From contig JANYGI010000126.1 of NCBI GenBank assembly GCA_025362495.1, forward strand, positions 32,001 to 96,000: a stretch of 64,000 nucleotides of DNA, given 5' to 3'. Below, piece by piece: positions 20,201-30,728 of the stretch. How positions within the stretch are numbered: position 1 is the first letter of the stretch; every line of letters starts with the position of its first letter. Both the position numbers and the translations under genes were made by a program. Under the pieces are notes generated by a model. That model worked only from the letters and a program-made list of their open reading frames with translations, had not been told where the DNA came from and did no database searches. The stretch is from Byssovorax sp. Its GTDB lineage: Bacteria; Myxococcota_A; Polyangia; Polyangiales; Polyangiaceae.

Positions 20201-21535
20201 GCCCGACGAGAGCTCGACGATCGTGCCCGTGGGGAAGAGCCCGAGCGCGCCGACGAGCAGGCGGATCGCCGTGCGATCGGCGGGCTCGGTGGCCTCCTTT
20301 TCGAGACGCGCGATCGCCTCGTCCGCAGGCAGCGGCGACATGCCCGGCGTGGGCGTGAGCAGATCGTTGAAGGTGCGCGCGACGGAGATGATCCGCGACT
20401 GCATGCTCGGCTGGCGGAGGCCGCGGTAGAGCGGGCCGAGGCGATCTTTGCGCCGGACCCAGTGCGCTTCGTACCCGATGACGGTGCGCATTACGCTGGG
20501 CTCGTTGACGCGGCCGAGCGCGGTGAGCACGACGGCGGTGCTCGCGGGCGCCTCCATCTCCTGCTGCTCGCTGAGCTGGGGCATGATCCCGGGCGCGCCC
20601 TTGCCGACCACGCCGGCGATGCGCGCGCGCGCCGTGTCGAAGAGCAGCGCGGCCATCGCCACGCGCGAGAGCAGCACCATGTCGGTGGTGATCTGCCGCG
20701 TCATCGCCAGGCTCAAAATAGCGGTGTTCACCGCGCGCCCGGCCTGATCGTGGTTGGCGTTGCGCGCGGCGGTGACGCCGAGGAAGGCCGGCGTCTCGCC
20801 CGTGGAGAGATCGACGAGGCGCTGGGCGACGCGCTTGACGCGCTGGGGGAGCTCGTACTTTCCGCGGCGCAGCTCCTCGAAGAAGCGGCGCATGATCACC
20901 ACGGCCGAGGCGTAGGTGCGCGCGACCTGGAGGGCGGGATCGAGGCGCTCTTCGAGCTGGATCTCGCGGTTGAGGGCCACGGCGTTGATGCCGCGGAGCC
21001 GGATCTTCGGCGAGGGCCGATCGATGCGCGGGGGCTTGGCGCTGCGAAGCGCGTCGGCGAGCGCAGAGACGAACGCGTAGAAATCGTTCTCGCGCGCGTC
21101 GCGCATGATCCCGATCTCGGCCGCGCCGACCTTGTGGAGGATGGTGCCGAGCTCGAGCGCGCCCTCGTAGATGCCGCGGTTGGCGCGGAGCAGCAGGCCT
21201 CCGACGAAGACCGAGCCGTGCGCGAAGAGGATCGAGACGTTGTGCTCGGTGCGTTGGCCGTAGTCGTTGACGAGCGCGACCGTCTCCTCGACCTGCCGCT
21301 TCATGGCCTGGTTGTCGAGCGAGTGCAGCGTCGAGAGCTTCACCAGGCGAAAGAGCGCCGTCACGATCGACGCGGCGAGGTCGCGCGTCTGGACGCGGCG
21401 AGCCATCTCGCCGGCGTTCTGCGTGAGGACGTCGAGCCCGCCCGACGGCGCGCGGCCGAGGTCGAGGCTGGGCGGCCCCACGGGCGCCACGGAGGCGATC
21501 GGCCCCGGGCCGGAGCCAGGTCCACGCGTGCTCAC
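17261..21535 (-). CDS. Degenerate HD domain, DUF4388 (PATAN) and DnaJ domain fusion
   Basis: 1424 residues. Residues about 40-420 look like an HD/HD-GYP helical domain whose metal motif is degenerate (NHDQAGRAVNTAILSLAM; LLFDTARARI where the family has HD). A Pro/Ser linker follows. Residues about 650-800 (FNKTPLAHLLIYMLDQRLTG, YFHDGGPAKVRTG) match DUF4388/PATAN. Another long Pro/Arg-rich linker leads to a J domain with HPD at 1208-1210 (DLFQILGLTRETPPDQIRNAY) and C-terminal TPR-like repeats. The J domain should recruit a DnaK-type chaperone. The start overlaps the end of a kinase gene by four bases (ATGA), indicating translational coupling, so it may be the kinase's substrate or effector. 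Confidence 0.85.
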   Translation of the reverse strand: MSTRGPGSGPGPIASVAPVGPPSLDLGRAPSGGLDVLTQNAGEMARRVQTRDLAASIVTALFRLVKLSTLHSLDNQAMKRQVEETVALVNDYGQRTEHNVSILFAHGSVFVGGLLLRANRGIYEGALELGTILHKVGAAEIGIMRDARENDFYAFVSALADALRSAKPPRIDRPSPKIRLRGINAVALNREIQLEERLDPALQVARTYASAVVIMRRFFEELRRGKYELPQRVKRVAQRLVDLSTGETPAFLGVTAARNANHDQAGRAVNTAILSLAMTRQITTDMVLLSRVAMAALLFDTARARIAGVVGKGAPGIMPQLSEQQEMEAPASTAVVLTALGRVNEPSVMRTVIGYEAHWVRRKDRLGPLYRGLRQPSMQSRIISVARTFNDLLTPTPGMSPLPADEAIARLEKEATEPADRTAIRLLVGALGLFPTGTIVELSSGETALVVHTPESPSLYSQPRVRVVLDASGGWLARPIEVDLAQKRRGEPARHVRRVVATGDDPNAASLRDFAATYAPIAEAGAPSMMLGSSGKEQRSPSPSIAPATPPPSSINILQTPGPRSPWIPTLESQYARRDSTMPAAPKRPIDVQVMHAPPPPRQPSAIDLPHYVDEPDDDGVDESQSTRSVSWEEQENLIAGERASSLPAPLVEAPLPPPTAEGTFNKTPLAHLLIYMLDQRLTGTTVFQAPDGLAHAIYFHDGGPAKVRTGTTVAPLDRVLLEMGLLDEPTLRGTLMEISKKQILHGRHLVMKGLLDREKIIDALRLQVMRKTTYLFELPPETRYAYYKNTNLLTSYGGPELTPCEPLAAIMAGVRLRASDPMVDATLLRIAGRPLALHIDAELRRLQLQRDERSVVDLLRARRMTLAEILDAGVAQERVVRLTIYALAITRYLDLGVPGSRAPVGINRDRPAVIEAAQVAIREQPAATPAPPQATPNPGSARASAPTVPPPRKRTGTLTSEVPSNMPPPPPGASARNRTGDPPRIETPVPPRVSLDPPAARPTTRMARVTGPASPPPQIVEPPRTPVPTPEPAPARMPPPRRPLPFGALPGSLLDGPPASRPTTKLPRVSMPTPGFDPTTDVPDVEPASTREPVDPSSVRGASRSPPSPGAYSRTPEPPSVRAPAATPPPPSITASPITPPPMTPSAPITATSPGAVRPEHAARRAEIERRMASIDSEDLFQILGLTRETPPDQIRNAYFALAKTWHPDRVPPELAEVKPLVARVFARISDAFQTLNDATKRKEYLERLQAGGGAAHDDDEKIARVVDAAMEFQKAEILLKKNDLAGAEHLATACVRADPEQPEYLALLVWIQAQRRGDPPGMREGMTSPHFDDLIHLLDGVLAKEPSYERAIYYRGVLLKRAGRHDKAMRDFKRAVELNPKNIDAVREVRLHDMRKRGAAAAKSDTSGPADGGGLFGKFFKR

Positions 21536-24366
21536 TGGATGTCTCCGCTGTCGGTGATGCGACGGCCGAGCTTGCCGGCGATGAGCTCGGCCGCGGCGCT
21601 CGTCTTCTCGCGCAGCTGCGGGCTGTTGCCCCAGCGTCGACGACCCTCTTTCACCAGGGCCTGCAGCACTTCCATCGATCGCGACTCGCGGCCGAGGAGC
21701 TCGGCGGCGACGACGCGCGTCTGCTCGACGGCCTCATCGGTGCTGAAAATACCGCGCTTCTCGAGGATCTCGAGCGACAGCTGCTCGGCGCGGAGCGGGT
21801 GCAGCGTGTAGAGCGCGCCGAGGATCTCCTTGCGCTCTTCGACGCCGAGCTGATGAAACGTCACGTCTTGCACGCGGCGCACGAGGAGCGGCCCGGCCGG
21901 CTTGACCTGATGGTGCGCGAGCGTCCGCAGCGCCGCGATGCGGAGATCGGGCGCGCCCGTCTCGGCGAGCTGCGCGAGCTCGTCCTTGAGCTGCTCGGGC
22001 GACGTGGAGAGCAGCGCTATCGCCTCGCAGCGGAGCATCGGGATCGAGCAGCCCGCGAGCCGCCGCAACGCCTCGGTGGCGCCGGGCTTCTTCACGGCGG
22101 CGAGGATCCTCAAGATCGGCCGCGCGACGTCGATGTCCAGCGTCATCACGCGATCGACGACCTCGGCCTCGCGGCCCGGGAGGATGCGCTCGAGGTAGCC
22201 GAAGAGCACCTTGCGCAAGCCCTCGTGCGGCATCGATCCGACGAGATCGAACACCACGTCGAGGTGGGCCGGGCCGAGCGCCGAGACCACCGGCATGAGG
22301 TCGCGCGCGAGGGCGTCGAGGTCGACCGCGACGAAGCCGTCAGAGGCCTGCATGCCCATCGGCGCAACGCGGATGGCCTCCTTCATCGCCAGGCGGAACG
22401 TCTCCGGCGAGAACATGCCGCGAGAGACCTCGGCCTTGATCGCGGCGACCTCGCTCCGCGGCGCGTAGGCCTCGAGCGCCTTGGCCACCGCGTCGAACAT
22501 CTGGAAGACGATGTCGAAGCGCCGCTGCAGCACGAGGTCGCGCGTCGAGGCGTCGAGCGGCTCGTAGATCAGCTCGGTGTCCTTGAAGCGGCGCGCGTTG
22601 AGGATCGCCTCGGTCAGCACGTCGACGTAGCGCTCGCTCCAGCGCTCCGGCGTCATCGAGAGCTGCACGCCGAGGGCCTTCTTGGCGACGGGATCGAGCG
22701 CGAGCGCGCCCGCCGCGAGGCGCGCTGCTTTGATGGCAGCCTGATCTGTCTCGATCACCATGGCCGCGGCCTCGGCGCGGTTGGCCTTCTCTTCGGTGGC
22801 GCGGCGGGCTTCTTCCTCGACGTCGTCGGCCTCGGCCCAGAAGGCCTCGCGATCGGCGGCGTCGCCCTCGGCGAAGACGTTGATCACGTCGTAGTGGACG
22901 TGATCGAGGCGCTTCTCCCAGAGCGCGGCGGCGACGTCGTCTTCCGGCGCGAGGTCGGTCGTCGGATCGAGGAGCATCACCTCGCAGACCGCGCGCAGCT
23001 CTTCCTCGGAGAAGCCGGGCGAGAGCCGGATCTTGCGAATGCCGGCCGCGAAGAGGTGATACGGCACGGCGTCGAGCGGCGCCGTGGGCTCCCAGATCGT
23101 CTGCCCGCGGTGGGTGAACGAGTACGGCGAGAGCTTCCAGTGCACGGCGCTGGGGTCAGCGCGCAGCGCCTCGATCAAGCCCTGGTACGTCGCGCGCAGC
23201 TTGTTGTCCGTCTCGGGGTGCTTCCACCCGTAGTGGCGGATCGTCGGCAGCAGGCGCTCCCAGCGGCGGAACACGTCGACGAGGCTGACGACCGAGGGCT
23301 CGCTTTCGTCGGCGTCCTCCGCGTCGGCATCGTTCATCTCCTCGACGATGGGCATCGCCGCGGCTTCGGCCTTGCGCTGGCGGTCTTCCTGGCGGCGGCT
23401 CTCCTGCTCGTCGAAGCGCCGTTGCTCGGGCTTCTTCGGGGCGATGCTGCTGCCGCCGAGGTCGTCCGAGATGCGGCGACACTCGTCGCGCATGGCGTTG
23501 GCCGACTCGAAGCGGTTCCGTTGATCCCACGCGAGGGCCTTGTCGACGAGCGAGATCACCTCGATCGGCAGGTCGGGCGCGACGCGCGCGAGCGACGGCG
23601 CCGGCGTCGTCGCGGCGAGGATGAAGGCCTCGTTGTCGGTGCGACCCTGATGCAGGCGCTGCCCGCTCAGCATCGCGTAGAGCATCGCGCCGACCGAGAA
23701 CACGTCGGCGCGGCCGTCGACGCCGTCCTTCAGGCCCATCGCCTGCTCGGGCGCCATGAACGACGGCGTGCCGAGCGCGGTGCCGGCGCGGGTGTGATCG
23801 CCGCCGGCCTCGCGCATGCGGGCGACGCCGAAGTCGAGGACCTTCACCACGCCCTCGCGCGTGACGAAGATGTTGGCGGGCTTGATGTCGCGGTGGACGA
23901 TCCCGAGGACGTGGAAGCCCTCGAGCGCGTCGAGCACCTCGGCCGCGATCCACAGGGCCTCGGCGGGCGGGACCTTGCGGTGCTTGCGCTTCCAGAGCTG
24001 CTGCGCCGTCTCGCCCTCGAGCAGCTCCATCACCAGGAACGGCTCGTCTTGCTCGGTGACGTCGTCGTCCTGGATCGCGACGCGGCCGCGGTGCTCGACC
24101 TTGTTGGCGACGTAGCCTTCGCGGAGGAAGCGATCGCGGATGCCAGGGTCGCGCGCGAACTCGGTGTGCAGGATCTTCAGCGCGGCGCGGGAGCCGTTGC
24201 GGTGCGTCGCCGCGTACACCGAGGCCATGCCTCCAACACCGAGCAGCGAGTCGAGCCGCCACTTGTTGTTGATGGTGAGCCCGATGCGAGCGCGGGCGCG
24301 CGTCTTCTCGTCTCCCGGGCTGATGGCGGAAGGCTGAGATGCCGGAGCTTCGACTCGGGAATTCAT
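21532..24366 (-). CDS. Ser/Thr protein kinase with C-terminal HEAT-like repeats
   Basis: 944 residues. Kinase domain at about 34-315: GVGGMASVYAA loop, catalytic Lys64, HRDIKPAN (Asp160), DFG 178-180, APEQ about 205-208. No membrane segment is visible, so it is cytoplasmic. After an acidic/Gln-rich linker (about 320-370) the remaining 550 residues are helical, ending in HEAT-like repeats (PGATEALRRLAGCSIPMLRCEAIALL, GAPDLRIAALRTLAHHQ). Such repeats usually bind partners. It is coupled to the downstream HD/DUF4388/DnaJ gene. The long non-kinase region is conserved-looking and without frame breaks. Confidence 0.9.
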   Translation of the reverse strand: MNSRVEAPASQPSAISPGDEKTRARARIGLTINNKWRLDSLLGVGGMASVYAATHRNGSRAALKILHTEFARDPGIRDRFLREGYVANKVEHRGRVAIQDDDVTEQDEPFLVMELLEGETAQQLWKRKHRKVPPAEALWIAAEVLDALEGFHVLGIVHRDIKPANIFVTREGVVKVLDFGVARMREAGGDHTRAGTALGTPSFMAPEQAMGLKDGVDGRADVFSVGAMLYAMLSGQRLHQGRTDNEAFILAATTPAPSLARVAPDLPIEVISLVDKALAWDQRNRFESANAMRDECRRISDDLGGSSIAPKKPEQRRFDEQESRRQEDRQRKAEAAAMPIVEEMNDADAEDADESEPSVVSLVDVFRRWERLLPTIRHYGWKHPETDNKLRATYQGLIEALRADPSAVHWKLSPYSFTHRGQTIWEPTAPLDAVPYHLFAAGIRKIRLSPGFSEEELRAVCEVMLLDPTTDLAPEDDVAAALWEKRLDHVHYDVINVFAEGDAADREAFWAEADDVEEEARRATEEKANRAEAAAMVIETDQAAIKAARLAAGALALDPVAKKALGVQLSMTPERWSERYVDVLTEAILNARRFKDTELIYEPLDASTRDLVLQRRFDIVFQMFDAVAKALEAYAPRSEVAAIKAEVSRGMFSPETFRLAMKEAIRVAPMGMQASDGFVAVDLDALARDLMPVVSALGPAHLDVVFDLVGSMPHEGLRKVLFGYLERILPGREAEVVDRVMTLDIDVARPILRILAAVKKPGATEALRRLAGCSIPMLRCEAIALLSTSPEQLKDELAQLAETGAPDLRIAALRTLAHHQVKPAGPLLVRRVQDVTFHQLGVEERKEILGALYTLHPLRAEQLSLEILEKRGIFSTDEAVEQTRVVAAELLGRESRSMEVLQALVKEGRRRWGNSPQLREKTSAAAELIAGKLGRRITDSGDIQ

Positions 24367-24576
24367 CGCGACAGGAACGGAAAAGGTAACACTATCAGCC
24401 CATGTTGGGCGCCCTTTCGCGTCGCGTCCGCGGGCTCCGTCACGTGTGGACTTCGTGCGAAGCCGAACTTGCCACGACAGGACCGCTCTCCGCGACTACG
24501 GGCCCCGGGCGAGGCCGCGCGATGGTAGAGGAATCGGTCAACGAGGCGCCATGCAACGCGAGGCCGACGAGCGCGG

Positions 24577-25455
24577 ATGAAGATCGCGCGGATCATCCAC
24601 GAGAGCAGTCCGTTCCCGGTGATCGCGCTGGAGCGAGACGGCGCGCTCTACGACGTGACGGAGCTCGACAGTCGCTTCGCCACGGCGCGAACGCGGGAGC
24701 TCGTCGGCGGCGCGTGCGATTTTTTTTCGCGGATCATCGCCCTCGGCGGGGCGGGCCTCGACGAGCTCGATCAGCGCCTCGCGGCCGGTTATCGCCCGAC
24801 CGAGGCGCGCCTCGCCCCGGGATCGTTCCTGTGGCTCGCGCCCTGCGATCCCGATCGCGCGCTCCTCGTGCACGTCACGCGCGATCGCGACGGCGAGCTC
24901 GCGGTGCGCCTCGGCAACGCCCGCGCGGCCCTCGGCAACGACACGAGGACCCCGTTCCCGCACGGCGAAACCAGGCCCGCGCTCGCGCTGGGGATAGCGG
25001 CGATCCTCGGCGACGAGCTGCGCCGCGCGACGGTGTCGTCGGCGCGACGGGCGATCCTCGGCGCGGCGATCGTCAACGATTGGGCGGCTCGCGATCTGGA
25101 AGAGCGCGGCCTCGGAGCCTTGCATTGCCGGGATTTCGCGACGCAGCTCGGCCCCGCGCTGGTGACGATCGACGCGCTCGTCGGCGTGCCGGCCGTGCGC
25201 GCGCAGGTCCGCGTGGGCGGGGTGATCGTCGCCGAGGGCGCGCTGCCCGAGCCGCTCGACGCGCTGGCCGAGGCCGTCGCCTGCGCGAGCCAGCTCGTCG
25301 AGCTCCACGCGGGCGACGTCGTCACGCTCGCGACGCCGCTCGGCCCGATCGATCCCGTCGCCTACGGCGCGCCGATCGAGCTGCTGGTCGAGCGCCTCGG
25401 CAAGCTCAGCGGGGTCGCCGTCCGCGGCCCCGCGCTCGCCCCGTGGCGCCGCTAG
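24577..25455 (+). CDS. Fumarylacetoacetate hydrolase family protein
   Basis: 292 residues. The fold is suggested by GAAIVNDWAARDLEERGLG, corresponding to the family's NDxSARD segment, and by the C-terminal LHAGDVVTLATPLG (usually GDxxxTGTPxG). The N-terminal MKIARI and ETRPALALGIAAILG fit the rest of the fold. Several positions differ from well-studied C-C hydrolases and decarboxylases, so the reaction is unknown and activity may be altered. A T8 run (24720-24727) in the coding sequence, rare in this GC-rich DNA, encodes Phe-Phe and could slip. Divergent from the kinase operon. Confidence 0.8.
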   Translation: MKIARIIHESSPFPVIALERDGALYDVTELDSRFATARTRELVGGACDFFSRIIALGGAGLDELDQRLAAGYRPTEARLAPGSFLWLAPCDPDRALLVHVTRDRDGELAVRLGNARAALGNDTRTPFPHGETRPALALGIAAILGDELRRATVSSARRAILGAAIVNDWAARDLEERGLGALHCRDFATQLGPALVTIDALVGVPAVRAQVRVGGVIVAEGALPEPLDALAEAVACASQLVELHAGDVVTLATPLGPIDPVAYGAPIELLVERLGKLSGVAVRGPALAPWRR

Positions 25456-25473
25456 ATCGGCTTCAAATCAAGC

Positions 25474-25971
25474 TCAGAACGAGCCGACGAAGCCGATGCC
25501 GGTGACGCTGCCGCCGACGAGCGGCGTCGGCCGGATCGTGAACGCGGCGGCCTTCTTCGGCGGCGATGAGTCGGTCTTCATGAAGATGCCCTCGGCGATC
25601 AGCCCGAGGCCGCCGATCTGCGCGAGGCCGTCGATCACGAGGAAGAAGCCGCGCAGCACGACCTTGGCGCCGCAGCCCGGATCGTCGGTCGCGCACCCGC
25701 TCTTGCCGAGCGCGAGCCACGGCCCGACGACGGGGATCTTCAGCTCGGTCGTGCCCGGAACCTCGGGGAAATTCGAGGCCATCGCGTACGAGAACGCGTA
25801 CGCGCCGCCGGCCACCGCGACGCCGCCGAGCGCCAGCTTGAGGCGCACCGACGACGGCGGGAGCGCAGCTTCCTTCGAGGGCGTCGTCGCGACGACGTCG
25901 TCGGCGGCGCGAGCCGTCCCCGTCGCGGTGATCGCGAGCACGAGCAGCGAGAGCGGGAGCAGGAGCTTCAT
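25474..25971 (-). CDS. Hypothetical exported/envelope protein
   Basis: 165 residues with a clear signal peptide (LLLPLSLLVLAITATGTARA). The mature part has Gly/Ala-rich hydrophobic segments (LALGGVAVAGGAYAFSYAM, FFLVIDGLAQIGGLGLIAEGIF) resembling myxobacterial envelope proteins of unknown role, plus a Cys-x6-Cys pair (CATDDPGC). It begins three bases after the stop of the AgmX/PglI-type gene, so the two form an operon. No family recognised. Confidence 0.7.
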   Translation of the reverse strand: MKLLLPLSLLVLAITATGTARAADDVVATTPSKEAALPPSSVRLKLALGGVAVAGGAYAFSYAMASNFPEVPGTTELKIPVVGPWLALGKSGCATDDPGCGAKVVLRGFFLVIDGLAQIGGLGLIAEGIFMKTDSSPPKKAAAFTIRPTPLVGGSVTGIGFVGSF

Positions 25972-25974
25972 CGA

Positions 25975-26493
25975 TTACTTCTTCGGCGCGGGCTTGGCTG
26001 CGGGCTTCGCGCCCGGCTTCGTCTTCCCCGGTTCCTCGGGTTTCGCAGGCAATTTCACGGTGTACGGCACCTCGAGCTCGCCGTCGAACGGGACGATGAT
26101 CTCGCCCACGAAGGAGCGTTTGATGCACGACTCCGTCTCGGTCCCGGCCCACGGAGCGCCCACGCTCACGTCGGTGGCGCGGCCCTTCTTGCCGTCGAAC
26201 GTGACCTTGACCTCGCCCTCGCCGCGCACGCTCTCGGGGACGACCTTGGCGCAGTTCGCAGCCTTTTCTCCGCCGCGGCGCAGCGCAATTTCCATCTGCG
26301 CTTTCTGATCGGGCGTGAGCTCGTCCTCGGCCGGCGGCTTCACCTCGGCGGCCGGCGTGTCAGCGGTCGCGGCCGGCGCCTCGGGCTGGATGAAGGTCCC
26401 CTCGACCTGGGCCGGTGCGCCACCGCACCCGGCGAGGGCCGCTGCTGCGACGAGCGAGGCGAGAAACAGGCTGCGTTCACGTCGATGGGCCAC
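25975..26493 (-). CDS. AgmX/PglI C-terminal domain lipoprotein
   Basis: 172 residues from the GTG at 26493, preceded by GGAGGATCTC; longer upstream frames read through non-coding sequence. Lipobox LAGCGG. The core (CAKVVPESVRGEGEVKVTFD to CIKRSFVGEIIVPFDGELEV) is the TonB-C-like AgmX/PglI domain common in myxobacteria, named after gliding-motility proteins, with its two conserved cysteines. The tail is Lys/Pro/Ala-rich. Expected in the periplasm, anchored to a membrane. A motility role is not implied by the domain alone. Confidence 0.82.
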   Translation of the reverse strand: MAHRRERSLFLASLVAAAALAGCGGAPAQVEGTFIQPEAPAATADTPAAEVKPPAEDELTPDQKAQMEIALRRGGEKAANCAKVVPESVRGEGEVKVTFDGKKGRATDVSVGAPWAGTETESCIKRSFVGEIIVPFDGELEVPYTVKLPAKPEEPGKTKPGAKPAAKPAPKK

Positions 26494-26632
26494 GAGATCC
26501 TCCGATTCGGGGCACCCTAGCAGGTTGTCGGCTTCGACGGGATCCGTGAGGCGCACTCCCGGACTTTGCCGCCTGCGCACGGCGTTTTCGTCGCTTGCCC
26601 GGCCGCGCCCCGGCCGGTGTAGGTGATCCGGC

Positions 26633-28150
26633 ATGCGGGGATTCATCAGGAACGTTCGCTTCGCGCCGGCGATCGCTGCGCTGATCGGCCTCGCGACGCT
26701 GGCCCGCCCCTGCGAAAGCCAGCCCGAGCCCAGGCCCGTCGAGATGACCGCGCCTGCCGCATCGCCGAAGCGATCGATCGATCCCGCGGCGATCGAAGCC
26801 GCGATGAGCAAGCTCGCGGCCGACGTGAAGGGCTGGGGCGGCGTCGTCGGCGTCTCGGTGATCGACGTGAGCAGCGGCGCGGTGATCGCCGCGTCGAGCG
26901 AGCACGCGCCGCTCAACCCTGCCTCGAACGCCAAGCTCGCGACGGCCGCGGCGGCGATCCGTTTGCTCGGCCCGCAGCACCGCTTTCTCACGGGCCTCTA
27001 CGGCAAGATCCACGGCGAAGGCGTGGACGAGCTGGTGATCCGCGGCGACGGCGATCCTTCGCTCTCGACCCGTGATCTGTGGGTGATGGCGGCCGAGCTC
27101 CGCGCCGCGGGCGTGCGCCACGTGCGATCGATCCTCGTCGATCAAGCCTGGTTCGACGACGCGTACGTGCCCCCCGCGTTCGAGCAGCAGCCCGCCGAAT
27201 GGGCTCCTTTTCGCGCGCCGATCGCCGCCGTGTCGCTCAACGAGAACACGGTGCTCTTCCAGATCCGCGCGACGAAGGACGGCGCTGACGCTCTCGTCGA
27301 CGTCGATCCGCCGGGCTTCGTCGATCTCACCGGCAGCGTGGGCACGTCGAAGAAATCCGATCCCGAGAAGGTCGTCCTCGGCCTCGAAGCGAAGGGCGCG
27401 CGCCTCGCCGGCAAGCTCGGCGGCACGTTGCCCGAGGGCAGCCGGTTGCTGCGCGTGGCGAAGCGCGTCGAGGATCCGCGGCTGCTCGCGGGCTACGCGC
27501 TGCGGGCGGTGCTGAAGCAGCTCGGCGCCGACGTGCCCGCCGAGGTGAAGGCCGGCGGATCGAAGCAGAAGGCGCTCCTCGTCGCGCATCGATCCGACGA
27601 GCTCGCGCAGCTCGCGTTCGCGCTCGGAAAAGAGAGCGACAACTTCTACGCGGAGATGCTGTTCAAGGCGATCGGCGCGCAGGCCAAGGGGCAACCGGCC
27701 ACCACGGAGGCCGCCGCGGCGGCCGTGACGACGTACCTCGACGGCGCGGGCGCGATGGACGCCGGCATCGTCGTGAAGAACGGATCGGGCCTCTTCGACG
27801 CCAACCGCGTCACGGCGTCGTCGACGACTTCGCTGCTCCGCGCCGCGTACCGCGATCCCCGCGTGGGCCCGGATTTTCTGGCGCAGCTCTCGATCGGCGG
27901 CGTCGATGGAACGATGCGCGGCCGCTTCAAAGAGTGGTCGAAGTCGCGCGCGATCCGCGCCAAGACCGGCACGCTCGACGCCGTCGCCGCGCTCTCGGGC
28001 TACGTGCTCCCGCCGCCTGGCCGCGCGCCCATCGCGTTCAGCCTCGTGGTGAACGGTATCCCTGGGAAGGTCAGCGCCGCGCGCGGCTCGATGGACGATG
28101 TGGTGAAGGCCATCGCCGCGGAGCTCTGGAAGGGCGCTGATCGCAACTGA
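26633..28150 (+). CDS. dacB: D-alanyl-D-alanine carboxypeptidase/endopeptidase, PBP4 type
   Basis: 505 residues, peptidase family S13. It trims D-Ala from peptidoglycan pentapeptides and/or cuts cross-links in the periplasm. The three penicillin-binding motifs are present: SNAK (Ser98, Lys101), SDN (from Ser335) and KTG (from Lys444). The long insert between the first two motifs is typical of PBP4. N-terminal export signal; the Cys near residue 27 lacks a good lipobox. AGGTGATC precedes the ATG. Divergent from the AgmX/PglI gene; the following hairpin terminator serves the opposite strand. Confidence 0.92.
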   Translation: MRGFIRNVRFAPAIAALIGLATLARPCESQPEPRPVEMTAPAASPKRSIDPAAIEAAMSKLAADVKGWGGVVGVSVIDVSSGAVIAASSEHAPLNPASNAKLATAAAAIRLLGPQHRFLTGLYGKIHGEGVDELVIRGDGDPSLSTRDLWVMAAELRAAGVRHVRSILVDQAWFDDAYVPPAFEQQPAEWAPFRAPIAAVSLNENTVLFQIRATKDGADALVDVDPPGFVDLTGSVGTSKKSDPEKVVLGLEAKGARLAGKLGGTLPEGSRLLRVAKRVEDPRLLAGYALRAVLKQLGADVPAEVKAGGSKQKALLVAHRSDELAQLAFALGKESDNFYAEMLFKAIGAQAKGQPATTEAAAAAVTTYLDGAGAMDAGIVVKNGSGLFDANRVTASSTTSLLRAAYRDPRVGPDFLAQLSIGGVDGTMRGRFKEWSKSRAIRAKTGTLDAVAALSGYVLPPPGRAPIAFSLVVNGIPGKVSAARGSMDDVVKAIAAELWKGADRN

Positions 28151-28215
28151 TCAATCGTCGCGCCCCGATCGAGGACTCGAGTCCTCATGGGCATGACACG
28201 CGCGCCGTGGCCGGT

Positions 28216-28255
28216 ACAAAAACGCCACGGCCGCCCGGGTAATGGGGCGGCCGTG
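28216..28255 (-). terminator. Rho-independent terminator of the sigma factor gene
   Basis: An 11-base perfect stem (28226-28236 with 28245-28255; CACGGCCGCCC) with an 8-base loop is followed on the minus strand by GCG and five T residues. It lies about 50 bases after the sigma factor stop codon. The stem alone could also slow transcription from dacB on the plus strand, but there is no T-run on that side. Confidence 0.85.
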
Positions 28256-28307
28256 AGCGACGCTCGCTCCCGGCGCGTTCGAGGCGCCGAGAGCGACGTC
28301 CACGCGA

Positions 28308-29807
<1,500 letters not shown>

Positions 29808-30728
29808 GGTGGGCTCCTGCGCCGCGTGGCGCGGAGGGGATGCGTTGGGTTGATCATTCGCTCCCGCGGTGGCCCGGGCGACCGTGCGGGGATTGGACCG
29901 AGCGTCAGCGCGACCGAGCGGGGCAACCTCGCGCCCACGCGGCCCATTGGACGGAGCAGCAGCGCCTCGGTTCGCTCCGCCCTGTGCCGGATTCTTGGAT
30001 GCCGCGGAGCGAGCGGAGGTGCCCGGGCGCTTCTCGGACTGGGGGGGAGTTTCGTGGCGGCGAGCGGTCGAGGTATTCATAATCGGTCTTTTCGGTGGGG
30101 TGGATGCTCGGTCGTTCACTTCTACGCGGGCCGTGTTTCGAGGTTGCAACCCGCCTCCCTTTTTTTGGGGCCCAGCAGAGGGCAATGGAAGGCGTTCGGA
30201 AGCGGGTCTCGCCGGAGGCGAAAGATCCCCCCGGCGGGCAGGGGATTGCGACTGCGATCGGGCCTTTTGGCCCTTGTTCGGCTGGACAAATCAGCCGGCT
30301 GGTGCAACTGTCGAGTCCTGCCGTTGATTCCTGCGAATTCGTCCGTCCAGAAGTTGCGACGGGTGTCGTTCGCGGAAGCAAACGAGCTTGATTGTCCAAA
30401 TTCACTTGCAAAAATGATGCCTCGTTTGCCTTACCCTCCTGCTCCTTCCTTTTGAGGTTCGAGACGGTACGTACGTTCCGGGTTTCCCCGGCTTTGTACG
30501 GAGAGGTGGCCGACGAGTCGAAGTACGGCGTATCCAGGGGCAGCCTTACGCAAACTTCATCCGCGTGAAGCTTCCGGGCGAAGTCCCGCGCAGCCTGTAG
30601 GGTAGGGTTCGGCGGTTGCCGAGCCCCTGAACGACGCCTTTCGCACCCGTCGACGCCGGCGGGCTGCTGCAGGCCACGTTTCGGCCCCTACAGAGGCTTC
30701 GCCGCAGCTGGCTGGATTCTTCAAGACG
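29808..30728. other. Long upstream region between sigma factor and ABC exporter
   Basis: Divergent promoters must lie here. 29808-30080 is open in the sigma factor frame and could encode a disordered N-terminal extension. 30081-30728 shows no convincing gene. It has a small hairpin GGGCC-TTTT-GGCCC at 30260-30273 and a less GC-rich stretch around 30380-30470, a plausible promoter area, but no promoter could be assigned with confidence. Confidence 0.5.

Noticed and set aside
17219-24528. Very long plus-strand open frames (over 900 and 1500 codons) opposite the kinase and DnaJ-type genes
   Set aside because: Arg/His/Gly/Ala-rich translations without domains; they are the GC-bias shadow of the two real minus-strand genes. 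The same holds for the plus-strand frame at 36.5-39.4 kb and others.
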